Positions 19,584 through 30,328 of a DNA stretch of 64,000 bases are shown piece by piece; within the stretch, counting starts at the first letter, position 1, and each line of letters begins with the position of its first letter. Where the stretch lies: positions 39,601 through 103,600 of the forward strand of contig JAGKQI010000060.1 of NCBI GenBank assembly GCA_018806915.1. Reading direction: 5' to 3'. The notes below the pieces were generated by a model. It saw only the letters and a list, made by a program, of their open reading frames with translations, ran no database searches and had not been told where the DNA came from. The translations under genes and the position numbers were made by a program. Source of the stretch: Phytophthora colocasiae. Taxonomy: Eukaryota; Oomycota; Peronosporomycetes; Peronosporales; Peronosporaceae.

Positions 19584-22500
19584 ACCCTATCGTCACCCAG
19601 AGCCATTTCTATATTAAGCAATCCATACTTTATTCAAGTGAAAATAGTTAAACCGTACTTGAAGTAAGGTTTGATATATTAAGTTTCATCAGGTTATTAT
19701 CGTACTTAGCGATTATTTAATTGGTTTTCAGGTTGAAACCTACTTCATGTATGCTTTTGAATGCTGCGTTATGATTCGACAAAAAATAACGAGGCTAGAG
19801 CCACGCTCAACCGCAACATTGGCGCTATAACGACAACATTCTAACACTCAATAGCAGTACCGTGGAAGACGTGGAGGAACCTGGCGACGCCTTCAGATGG
19901 ACACTCGTGGTAGGCAATTGGTCAGGAGACGTTGTTCTCCTTCTGGAAATATGAGCTCTACATGATGCCGCGAGATCTACCGCCGCAAGAAAGCATCCGC
20001 GCGTAGTCCATGCCCATCGACATTGCAGCGCCCCTAAACCGCAGTCCTCCACCATCCGCAACTTGCACCACTTTGTCAATCCTGCCCACCACAATCAAGG
20101 TCTTCTAGCGTATGGATTCATGCACAATTGGATAATAGACTCGATCGTGTAGCTTCCCGAAGTTACACTGTTGCTGAGTTCTCTGCGCCACTTCTCCAAG
20201 CTCAAGAGCTATAATCTCCACCTCAGTTCGTACGCGACTCCAGAGTCTCTGGTGTATGCACTTAATGATAAATTGCTGTTGTGGTGCTGCAGGGCAAGAA
20301 GGAGCGTGATATGTCACACCTAGGATCAAGGAGCTGCATCGTGTGCTGGAGAGTTCCCTGATGGCCTGCGGTAATGATAAAGGTGTGTTCTCTGTAACCT
20401 TGAGGGGCTGCTTTTACGTTTCTTGTAGATACTCACACTTAATCGTTTGATCTTGCCCCACAGAATGTTGGGGCAGTGTCGTGACCTGCTGCCTTATTGT
20501 CAGTAGCGCCAAATGCTTGATCGATACATTGCTGCGTCTAAACGGTTGGAAACCCAGCGGCTATTGGATTAGGTGTGGTATTAGGCGGTGGAGGTGTCGA
20601 AGACGAGCTTTACGGAAGCAGTCCGAGGTGGAGCTTAAGAATTTGCCGAACTATTGGGACCTCCGATCTATTCGATGAGGGAAAGTGCGATCACTGTGTT
20701 GTAGGATGATGAACGTCCGATGAACAGTCAATGGTGTTTATCGAGCTCTTTAGTAAGCTCTCTACAACTCTGATTACACCTTGCTCTCCCTACTACTGTG
20801 CATCTGCCACAAATGCGGTTGTAAAGCGATGCTGGAATGTTTCCAGTGGACCAGTTCATCCAAAAGATTGGAGCTAGAGGGATATATCCTTTTGAATATT
20901 GCAACTACTTTATCGCAACCTACTCGTTTGTTGGTTTCTCACCCTGGCTGGTCAATCCGGCTTTACGGTAAGATGGACATACAAAAATACGATATTTGGT
21001 CCACAAAACGGTGCACTACGCAACGTAATGACACATACAAAAAATACCATATTTGGTCCCACAACCGTATCTAATTATGTAATAGTCAGTGGGTTCACTT
21101 CTGAAGTCGCAGAGCCCGGAGCACGACGGCGATCAGGATCGAAGGAGTTCCAGGATACAGCAAACTGACGGAAAAAGAGTCATCAAGCGCCCGCGTAGAA
21201 CGCTTGATCATCAAGACAACAGTGCAGTAGCCTTGCCCAGCGGTAACGTATTCATTCCTGAATCTGACCGCCGTAATAGCTGAACCAATGTGATCACATA
21301 TATAGCAACATCTCACCACGTCTGTGAGTTTCAAGGAAGCCTGGAAAACGTTACGGCGTGCTGGTTGGACATCTAAAACCACCCTCTAGGGCGCAGTTTG
21401 GATATACACTATCGCTACGTGTCCATCCAGGAGGCAATCCAAATGGGAAACAAGGAGAAGACTTATTTGTTAAGGTAGAAAACGCTGTTGTGGAGCATTT
21501 TAACGATTTGCCTAGTGGAGATGACGGATTGGATATTGTGAGAACAGCCTCTTGAGGCCCGAGTTGTACAGACGTTCAAGGAACATTGATGCACATGGAA
21601 GTTTAGGCCTTTGCTTGCGTCACTCCCTCCGGCTACAGTTACCGAAGAGAGCGTAGTGCTCCGATGTCTTTCTCAAACAACGCGTGGTGGAAAGATGAGC
21701 GTACGGTTTTGTCCTCCCAAAAAAGCTGTCAGTCATCGAGGACATTGTTATTCAAAGTGACAGAGGGATGTCGAGGATGGGTGAAAATCCACTCCAGCAT
21801 CAGTTCCCGACGCAACATGCTGATCCACAACAGAAATACTGAGAGCGCCATTCTCAGCCCTCTATGCGCGGTGGTGCGCATCCGCCTGTTCAAACCAATG
21901 ATCATGTACGGCTTGTGGATCATTTTTACATCACTTTTGTTCCCATGACATTTGCAAGACTCTCCGATTGCTGGACTCCAGATGGACAGCCAATGCTGGA
22001 TTTTGGAGATGTAACTTCCTATTGCAGCAAGAAATGCCCTACGAAATGAAGTCAGCGAAAGCAGTGAATATTCGCCTCGCATTGCTGCTTTTAAGTATAC
22101 CTTCTGCTTCAACGCTTCGAGTATCGAAACGATCCCCAAGGACGCTCGGGCATCCAAGCCCGCCACACGCTCACTGCATGAAAGCCGAAACAGCTAGCAG
22201 TTCCCAAACCACCAGGAAAACACTCTCAGAACGTGACAATGGCAGCAAACAAAATTCAACGCTTCAACATACAACATCTCGCTCCAGCGGAACTTCAAAA
22301 CCACGGGCAAGATCATTTGAAGGCCAAAACTGCTTGAAGGAAATGCCCCCAAAAGAAAAGAAGCACAACTGCAGTAAACATATCCGAAAGGAATTGTTGT
22401 ATCGGACACAAGAAGTAGCAGCGCAAAGTTTGTTGGCGCAAACGTGGCTTTCACACCTGCGGAGGAGAGGCTGGATGAATCCTCAGCATTATCAGGAGAT

Positions 22501-22679
22501 GTTGGCGCAAGTTTTCTGATTGGGATTGTTGCTAAGTACTCGGTGCTCAACAAGTCAAATGTAGGGGTGTCGCCCTACCAACGGCTTTGTTTCAGATCCG
22601 ATGGACAAAGCACCGTTTGTTTTTCAAGGCAAAGTTCATGTTCACAACATCGAAAGAAAGTGATGTTTATCGTGGGATA
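19584..22679. other. Long stretch without a recognised gene
   Basis: I recognise no protein in this 3.1-kb stretch. Two direct copies of a roughly 30-base word ending ATATTTGGTCC(C)ACAA lie at about 20970-21005 and 21030-21065. The word recurs at the inner ends of the large inverted arms. The plus frames at 21968-22519 may include the unrecognisable N-terminus of the PiggyBac relic that follows. Confidence 0.35.
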
Positions 22680-24870
22680 AAAACTATGTGGATATCAAGA
22701 AGAAGAATTTCGGAGTTTGGTGAATCTTGGAGTGCGCTTTGCACTCATGGTCCCGACGTATACAAATATTCCAACGTTGACAAGATGCATTCGATGAGGG
22801 TGGAGGGGAAGAATTTGACTACCGCGAATGGTCTGTGTTTCCGAAACAGAACGAGCTGCATATCGATCTGTGGTCACTGCAGAGGTAGAGAGCGATTTCA
22901 GGGGATGGCATTTTCGCATGAACGGCTACACTTAGGCGAAGTAGGAGGCACCCGGGAATTCTATTTTCACACGCCGATGGATCTACAACGACCAAGCGCT
23001 CTGCGACGCGAGCAAAACACCTTTTTCGGTCAAACCGCAAGCTCAAGCTTTTGCTTTTACCTTTATCACTGTGGAAGGCAAGTTGTCATTTTTTCAAATG
23101 ACTATGCTTCAAAAGCGCCAACCCACCAGCGGCGCGCTATAACACTCGAAGAGGTGATGAAATTCACTTGGTATTCAGTGGTATGACGCGGCTTGTAGAC
23201 AAGGGAGAGATCCGAAATTACTTGGTTTTGCATAGCGAAGATGACAATATATTTCCTGGAAGTTCGGAAATCCGACAGGAGTCTGGGAACGAGTGATGAC
23301 ATGGAAGAGATACCTGCATATTCGCAGCAATTTGGCGATTTCGTGGAGATAGTAACAGCAGCCGAATTAAAAACAGAGACCCCGCCGCCAAAATCCGCTC
23401 CCCTCTAATCGCAATGCTGAAGAATCGGAATTGTAGTCGCCACGTTATTCCAGGCAGAAACCAATGTTGCGCTGTTGATGAAGCGAAGTAGCGTTGCGTG
23501 CGAATCGAAATACGCGGAGGCACATGATCGTCTTTAACCGCAAGCAAACCGACCGGGAAGTACCACTTCAGAAAAGCTATACGCTTGCTGTTGTTCTACG
23601 TCGTGGATAGTTCTGGAACTTCTTAAACTCCACTGCGCTAGCGAACTACGCGCCTCGTCCGCTAAGCAACGTTGTTTCCGATGGCGAGATCGATGACTTC
23701 TAGCAGCACTGGGACGGCTAGAGTCTTCGAGACATTAGGACTCACGTTCTTGAAGTCACCAACTCGCTGAAAAGGATCAAGAAGGGTGGTAAATACCGAT
23801 AACTTTATACCTCAAATTGTTTACTTCTCGAGGAGTCTACGAACGATTGGTCTTTACGGCCGAGGCACCGTGCGCGCTTCAAGTAAACACTTCCCAAAGT
23901 TTACTATGATTCTAAGCCAGAGGATGAAAAAGGGGGAAACCACATGAAGCAAGAGTGTGTTTGGAGGAAGCATACTAGTCGCGGCAAGCTGGGTCCGATG
24001 ATGATCTATCGTTAATGTTATTTCAAATGCTGATGACTCTGGAACGACGACAGTGTACCGCCGCATTCGGTAGAGCAAGATCGAGAAGGGCCTTTACAGC
24101 TCAACATGCATCAAAGAGTACAACTCGGCGATGCAGGGGTGTGTGGATCGTCATGACCAAATGCGAGGCCGGTTTCCGTTGCAAACGGTCACACACGTTT
24201 AAAAAGTGGCACAAAAAGCTCGCAAATGGCGATGATAAGATATTGCGCGGTGCAACGCGCCCTACATATGTCATCGGGAAGCCATGGCGTTGGGGAGAAT
24301 CAATCCTGTGGACGATGAAGAAGCTGATGACAACCCTATACCTGGCTGTCGTGACGAACACCAGGTGCGCTTTGTGGCGTAACCTGGTTCGGCGAGATGT
24401 TTAACGGGACCTGGAAAGACGATCCTTAGCGAATGACATGGATGGACTGTTGTTTGCGAATAACCACGACGGAACATCCTCTATTCTAACCGAGACACCC
24501 GCAATGGCTATTCGCAAACTCTGGTTGAAAGAACCTTTGCATTGCCAGAGAGTCCTGGATAGTACTAAAAGATCGCAGCCGAGCCATGCGGGAATGTACC
24601 ATTTGTCGGTTTGAATGCAGGACACCAACCCAAAAAACCGATTATTGCGAAAAGCACAAAGTTGCGTTGTGCAAACGGACATATCCTGTAGACACAACAA
24701 AACCATATCTGTGTCAAGTAGCGTCGTGGTCGTGCTGGCAGAAATTCCATGGATATTACTTCCCGAAACAAGTCTTTAATATTGATGGGCGATTGATGCG
24801 CAGCTCATCGATTTATAAAGCCCAAGCACCGTTCCTCAAAGAAGCGAAGTCTACAAAGAAAACGACGTAA
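22680..24870 (+). pseudogene. PiggyBac-like transposase, decayed
   Basis: Pieces of one PiggyBac-type transposase appear in order in shifting plus-strand frames. About 23800-23935 has NTDNFIPQIVYFSRSLRTIG followed by LYGRGTVRASSKHFP, the 'DNFyTS..L...L...g....GTvR' block with a catalytic Asp. About 24110-24180 has EYNSAMQGCVDRHDQMR, the 'YN..MgGVDr.D' block with another catalytic Asp. About 24586-24790 has the C-terminal cysteine-rich region (MRECTICRFECR, DYCEKHKVALC). Many frameshifts and stops lie between. The 5' limit is uncertain, because no family block is visible before about 22700. TTAA-flanked ends were not found. Confidence 0.65.
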
Positions 24871-25349
24871 AGATCTTCCAGTAATTACTACCGAATGAAT
24901 CACCTGTTCTTTGATACTGCTGCCATGGATTGCTTTACGGGGATCATCTTAGCCCAGAAAGGATCAAATATATTGAAAATTGTATGAAGGATAACTGTAT
25001 AAAATGAAATGAGTATTTCATGAATAGTTGTTTTCAAAAGCTTGATTCTCATGAAATCAGTATTTTCAGGAGGATATACAAGCGCAAACAAAGCAATCGT
25101 CTGAATATTGTTTATTATTTGTACTTGTACTACATGAACGGCAGAGGAATAGAACTCGTGATGTCCCACCGTAGTATGTAGACGACTCAACGCAAGAGGC
25201 AAGCATTGTAACAAGATATGACTTGGCCAACCTTGACGTCACCTTCAACAGACCCATTAGGCCTCTTTATATCCGGCAAAGGTGTTGAGTGATATCGGTC
25301 TGATGGTGATGTGGCCCAATAGCCAGAACAGTAGGCAGAATTGAATTTC
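24871..25349. other. Intergenic, no feature seen
   Basis: This AT-rich spacer lies between the PiggyBac relic and the left inverted arm. Short frames on the minus strand show no family resemblance. Confidence 0.4.
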
Positions 25350-26314
25350 TCTGCTAACGAGCTGTGTGTACCGAACGCCATGTTTGACACGCTGGTGCAG
25401 TTCCCCAGGATCAAACAACTAAGCGCACCCATCCATCTCGCTGAGTATCATCAAGCAAGCAGTGGAGAGATGGCTTCGCCCCAAATCGCGACCTTGCTGT
25501 GAATTTTCGCGTGTTCACCAGAGCTCGGATCCTCGAGCCAGCCAATAGTAAACGCCGCCACCAATAAATACTGAACTTCTTGAACGGACATTCCACTGAT
25601 AATGTGGACGTCATGAATCGCTGGACGGTGCCAATGAAGCGTGCGCTCGCCAATATTCATCGAATCATCGAAGGAGCATGGTGGCAGTGCGACCACGGTG
25701 GTGGCGCCATGGGAGAGCAACGATGAAGCTCATCCAACTTCGCTACTGGGTAATCAGCACGATGACGGATAGTGGTGTGGCGAGTAGCGTCTCCGACAGC
25801 GAGCAGTATCATAGATCAGCACACGGGGCAGAGCAATACTGTGTAGTGTGGCGAGTAGCGTCTCCGACAGCGAGTAGTATCATGGATTTCGGAGAGAAGC
25901 TAGGCAAGTAACGATGTAGCCACTCTCGTGTGAGGATTGTCTGGGTCCGGGAAAAATGGGAAATGAGCTGCGTTTGGATTTTGGCGCGTGCTGGGACAGT
26001 GCAGTGTGTTTGAAGTTTTCAGCCAATCAAATGCCAAAATACCGGAACACAACCTGATTGGCTGCCAGACGCAAAGCGAAGACATTGGCGAAAAGTTTGG
26101 ATGTTGAAGTTTGCGTTTGCGCGCTAAAATCTTTCTACGTTGAAGTCCAAGTTTTCTCCGATGTCTTCGCTTTTGTTTGACAGCCAATAAAAATGCGTCC
26201 CGAGATCCTGACACTCTGATTGTGTCTTCGAGTGACCCTTAGTGTCGACAGTGCTTCTAAGGTTAACCCTTCCAACGATCTTGGGACCAAATATCTTTTC
26301 TTTGTGTATGCCAG
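25350..26314 (+). repeat. Left arm of the large inverted repeat
   Basis: The arm is the inverted copy of 29362-30328. Both carry the same 80- and 89-residue open frames without amino-acid change, so the arms are recent or kept alike by gene conversion. Inside is a direct repeat of about 41 bp (GTGTGGCGAGTAGCGTCTCC...) at about 25774 and 25846. Three CCAAT/ATTGG-type words occur in the inner 300 bp, suggesting a promoter. The arm ends about 30 bp before the DOT1-like start codon. Confidence 0.85.
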
Positions 26315-26345
26315 TTTCACTTTTCAGTCGAAGACGCGGTGTACG

Positions 26346-27402
26346 ATGGCCGATTTCTCTGATAAAGAAGACCTGCAACTGTATCGACTAGCGAAGACTC
26401 AAGTGGACGCAGGAAAAAAATATGCTGGCGAAAAGTGTGGTTAGAATGCCATTTTGTGGTAAAAGCCAACACCAACTCCAAATCAGGCTAAAGACACTAA
26501 AGAAAACGTACGGCATCGACTTAAATGGTTTTCCGAGGCGCTTCACAGGTGTCCAAGACAGAGGAAAGAAAGCTCCAGGAACCCGAAAAGCCAATGCTGA
26601 TGCGCCCATGGACATTCACCTTGTCATTTCGACGCTTTTTGCGACTGTCCCGCGGCAAACGATTCCTTTTCCAGATCACCACACTGGCGAAGTGACTCCA
26701 CCCGGTGTTTCCGACATCCTTGACGTTCTCCCGGACCTTCAAGCGAAGGATGTTTTTCTTGATGTTGGCTCAGGAGTTGGAAACATCGTGGCTCAAGTGG
26801 CACTCCAAACGCGGGTCGGGATGTGCATCGGTATTGAACTTCAGCAACAATTGGCTCATATGTCTGGGTCGTTGTTTTCTAGTAGCGCTTTACAGCATCC
26901 AAGACTGAAGATCGTTACTGTCTATCACGGCGACATAAGATATATGGACAAGACAGTCAACACTGTGGCAAAGCGTGCTACCGTTGTGTACGCGAATAAT
27001 CTTGTTTTCGAACCTACCAGCAATGTGGCACTAGAAGAACTGTTCACATCATCAAGACGATTGGAGCATGTTATTGTCACTGAGAGAGTCTGTGCTCGCC
27101 ATCGAACTGGGTGTAAACGAAACTTTTGCTCCACCTGGAAGCTTTGTCAACCTATTGGCATTTCCGTGTCTTGGTCTTCAAAACGGCGTTATGCGTACTG
27201 GTACACGAAAGCGTACACCCCAGTGACGCTAATACTAATAACAACGTTCGCTTCTTCTTTTTTTTTTGAGCACTCGTATTTTGAATCTGGGCAGGTACCG
27301 CAAGCTAATCGATCGCTTTGTGCGAAGACACTGTTTCAGCCTTCTGCACGAGTACAAGACGCGCGCGCATCGAATGCAACCGGCTGGATTCAGGAGCAGT
27401 AG
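26346..27402 (+). pseudogene. DOT1-like histone H3K79 methyltransferase with SANT-like N-terminus (two close frameshifts)
   Basis: The gene begins MADFSDKEDLQLYRLAKTQV at 26346. A run of seven A's near 26411 shifts the frame, and a second shift about 30 bases later restores another. Together they interrupt a SANT/Myb-like segment (WRKVWLE..., GKSQHQLQIRLKTLKKTYG). From 26422 one frame of 326 residues carries the DOT1 methyltransferase core. It has DVFLDVGSGVGN at residues 110-121 (the SAM-binding motif I of DOT1), IGIEL about 20 residues later, and VYANNLVFEP, the asparagine motif typical of DOT1. A Cys-rich tail (CARHRTGCKRNFCSTW) follows. DOT1 enzymes methylate H3 Lys79 on nucleosomes and influence silencing. 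Whether this copy works depends on the two indels, because the catalytic core itself is open. It lies directly inside the left inverted arm. Confidence 0.8.
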
Positions 27403-27450
27403 AAACGTAAACTACACGTGCGCGTCGTCAATATCGTGCGCTGTCGGGAG

Positions 27451-27987
27451 ATGCCGATGGAAGTGCGTTTGAGGCTGCAGAGCGACGTCCCTACTTCTGC
27501 TACTCTGTCGCGTGAAGAGCTGGAGATGGATATATCGGAGCGTCGGGAAGTGAATCGGAATGATGTTCAGGTCCATAATGACATTCAGATTCACAATGAG
27601 GACGTGGGGGAGGAACAACAGGAAGTGGAGACGCCACCGGAGCGTCGTCCAGTGTTAGGCAAACGACCGAGAGCTTCGACCCCTCCTACTGGTCTTCAGG
27701 AGCCTTTAGAGCGTGTGTTGACGTCCATTCGAGATGTCATGACGCAGACGTTGGAACTCAAACAGCAGGAGTTACAGTTGAGACGAGAGGAGCTACAGTT
27801 CCAGAAGGAGGCACTGGCTACGAAGATGGAGGACAGACGCCAAGCCAGGGAGGAGGAAAGGAGAGACAGGAAGGAGCAACGAGAAGCTGATCGGAAGGAG
27901 AGGCTAGAGCTTGCCAAGATCGAGAACGAAAAGAATCTGGCTTTCCTCAAGGCGGTGATGGAGTCATCGGCGCAACAACGGCGCTGA
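27451..27987 (+). CDS. Coiled-coil, charged protein downstream of the DOT1-like gene
   Basis: This intact frame of 178 residues starts at MPMEVRLRLQSD. ATG-like starts exist further 5', up to 27418. Residues ~1-80 are acidic and polar and include a basic cluster (GKRPRAS) that may be a nuclear localisation signal. Residues ~90-175 are a long Glu/Arg/Lys/Gln helix with heptad character (ELKQQELQLRREELQFQKEA). It starts about 50 bp after the DOT1-like stop, on the same strand. Similar helix-rich proteins occur as accessory ORFs of DNA transposons and as DNA-binding co-factors. The function is unknown. It may be a partner of the methyltransferase or a second protein of the element. Confidence 0.6.
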   Translation: MPMEVRLRLQSDVPTSATLSREELEMDISERREVNRNDVQVHNDIQIHNEDVGEEQQEVETPPERRPVLGKRPRASTPPTGLQEPLERVLTSIRDVMTQTLELKQQELQLRREELQFQKEALATKMEDRRQAREEERRDRKEQREADRKERLELAKIENEKNLAFLKAVMESSAQQRR

Positions 27988-28069
27988 ACAAAAGGAACAA
28001 GGGGAAGGAGAAGCATGTTGCTAGTTCTGGTTATATATATCGTAGTTTTACAAAAGCAATGGGGGTAGG

Positions 28070-28944
28070 CTAAAGAGCTCCTAGCGCTCGTACTTCTCTC
28101 CACAGATGCTGGAAGTGTTCATCAAACGGCCTAAAAAACAGTTTTGCCAAGAAAAATGTTTGAGCTCTTGGGAAGTCAAGATTGACGCCAACGTACGGCC
28201 GTCCTTGTGGATAACAAGGTTTTCCAGCGTTGCCTACGACAGCCTGGCGGCTCCAGTTGAAAGAACCTGCAGTACAACATCCTGTAAGAACAAGAAGATG
28301 GGTATCTCTAGTGTGTGAAAACCAACATACCATTCAGCAAAACCTTCTTGTCGATGATGCAGAAACTGTCAGTGGACAAATACAATATTGCATCAGTCAA
28401 ACAGCACCCTATACTTTTCATGCTGTCTCAACGTTACCTTGTGGTGCATGTAGGTGTAAGAGTGGTCGTCTCGAACGGGGATTCCCTGTTCACCAGCACA
28501 TGTCAGTAGCTGTGGTCATAAGTCTTAGATCTAGCAACGTACAGCGTCGATGAACTTCTGAATGTCGGAGCCTTTGCCTTTCGCCTGACCGTCGTCCGTG
28601 ATGACGCGGATCTTGACGCCGCGTTCATGGGCTTCCAGCACGACGTCTGCAATCTGAAGACCAAGGGTTTATATTGCATCAAAGACTCAGACCATTGCAC
28701 CTCGTACCTCATCACAGGTGATCGTAAAGACGCAAATGTCCATCGTCTTCTTGGCTGCCTTGAGACACCCGAGCATGGTCAATAATGAGCTGTTCTGGTC
28801 GTGGATCTTCTTGCAGTTTTTGCGCGTGCAACCCTCGCTCGAGTGGAAGTTCTTGCACGGCATGGCCGTGTCTGGGAAGAACAACACGTCCACGAACGAG
28901 TCGCCCGTGATAGCCGTCGTATCCGTTCCTAGACAATTGCCCAT
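28070..28944 (-). CDS. PLD6/Zucchini-like phospholipase-D-fold protein with CCCH finger, five predicted exons
   Basis: Exons read on the minus strand at 28944-28708, 28653-28543, 28485-28438, 28365-28331 and 28266-28070, all with GT-AG introns (54-64 bp, exon 5 acceptor CTGCAG). Exon 1 has a CCCH-like finger (CKNFHSSEGCTRKNCKKIH) and then LLTMLGCLKAAKKTMDICVF. Exon 2 has AHERGVKIRVITDD. Exon 3 ends YMHHK, the His and Lys of a single HKD motif. Exons 4 and 5 join to give VLLNGSFNWSRQAVVGN. A finger plus one HKD is the layout of PLD6/Zucchini, which acts as cardiolipin hydrolase or piRNA-processing RNase in animals. It would act as a dimer. One surplus base at the exon 3/4 junction breaks phase, and part of exon 5 reads better in another frame, so this may be a damaged copy or contain assembly errors. 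Confidence 0.7.
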
Positions 28945-29361
28945 GTTGATACTACAGGACTGGAACTAGCTCTGCTGTAAACCTGGCAAATGAGAAAGTG
29001 AACCTGCTGGCCTGTGGGTAATGCTCGAAAGCACTACGTCGCAGTAAATGCGATCGTAGCTTGGATCCGGAGCCTCGAGGGTTCCACCTTAGAAATATCC
29101 ACGTCGAACGGAAGAAGAAGAATGAGTTGATTAACTAGTTTCCGCGTCGAACGGAAGAGTTCGCTAGGCCGTTTGAACGCTACTTACACAAATATATCGA
29201 GTGAGCCCATGGTCATTGTGCAAAAAGCACCAAATAATACGAGATGACTCATTACAGTCTGTGATGATCATCACGATAAGGTAGTACCATAATACGTTTA
29301 GAAATATGTCACACTAATTGAAAAGTGTGTGTTTTTTTAGTCGTGATGAATTCCCAAAACG

Positions 29362-30328
29362 CTGGCATACACAAAGAAAGATATTTGGTCCCAAGATCGT
29401 TGGAAGGGTTAACCTTAGAAGCACTGTCGACACTAAGGGTCACTCGAAGACACCCAATCAGAGTGTCAGGATCTCGGACGCATTTTTATTGGCTGTCAAA
29501 CAAAAGCGAAGACATCGGAGAAAAACTTGGACTTCAACGTAGAAAGATTTTAGCGCGCAAACGCAAACTTCAACATCCAAACTTTTCGCCAATGTCTTCG
29601 CTTTGCGTCTGGCAGCCAATCAGGTTGTGTTCCGGTATTTTGGCATTTTGATTGGCTGAAAACTTCAAACACACTGCACTGTCCCAGCACGCGCCAAAAA
29701 TCCAAACGCAGCTCATTTCCCATTTTTCCCGGACCCAGACAATCCTCACACGAGAGTGGCTACATCGTTACTTGCCTAGCTTCTCTCGAAATCCATGATA
29801 CTACTCGCTGTCGGAGACGCTACTCGCCACACTACACAGTATTGCTCTGCCCCGTGTGCTGATCTATGATACTGCTCGGCTGTCGGAGACGCTACTCGCC
29901 ACACCACTATCCGTCATCGTGCTGATTACCCAGTAGCGAAGTTGGATGAGCTTCATCGTTGCTCTCCCATGGCGCCACCACCGTGGTCGCACTGCCACCA
30001 TGCTCCTTCGATGATTCGATGAATATTGGCGAGCGCACGCTTCATTGGCACCGTCCAGCGATTCATGACGTCCACATTATCAGTGGAATGTCCGTTCAAG
30101 AAGTTCAGTATTTATTGGTGGCGGCGTTTACTATTGGCTGGCTCGAGGATCCGAGCTCTGGTGAACACGCGAAAATTCACAGCAAGGTCGCGATTTGGGG
30201 CGAAGCCATCTCTCCACTGCTTGCTTGATGATACTCAGCGAGATGGATGGGTGCGCTTAGTTGTTTGATCCTGGGAACTGCACCAGCGTGTCAAACATGG
30301 CGTTCGGTACACACAGATCGTTAGCAGG
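29362..30328 (-). repeat. Right arm of the large inverted repeat
   Basis: This is the mirror copy of 25350-26314. It points inward towards the PLD-like gene, whose start codon lies about 420 bp from the arm. The inner end reads CTGGCATACACAAAGAAAGA followed by TATTTGGTCCCAAG. Small differences from the left arm exist (for example around 29450-29460). Confidence 0.85.

Larger units (their letters stand above)
25350..30328. mobile_element. Large inverted-repeat unit carrying DOT1-like, coiled-coil and PLD6-like genes
   Basis: Two nearly identical arms of about 965 bp face each other around a core of 3,047 bp. The core is unlike the surrounding TE graveyard: it holds a DOT1-type methyltransferase and a coiled-coil ORF on the plus strand and a spliced PLD-fold gene on the minus strand. 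No transposase is present inside, and no terminal duplication is evident at 25350/30328. The shape recalls gene-carrying MULEs or other long-TIR elements moved in trans. A segmental inverted duplication flanking host genes is the alternative. Confidence 0.6.

Noticed and set aside
28070..28333. FLAK word resembling the crinkler LFLAK motif
   Set aside because: It lies in the C-terminal exon of the PLD-like gene, not after a signal peptide at an N-terminus.
25411..30268. 80- and 89-residue frames in both inverted arms as genes
   Set aside because: They overlap each other in different frames, have no family resemblance, and are conserved only because the arms are alike.
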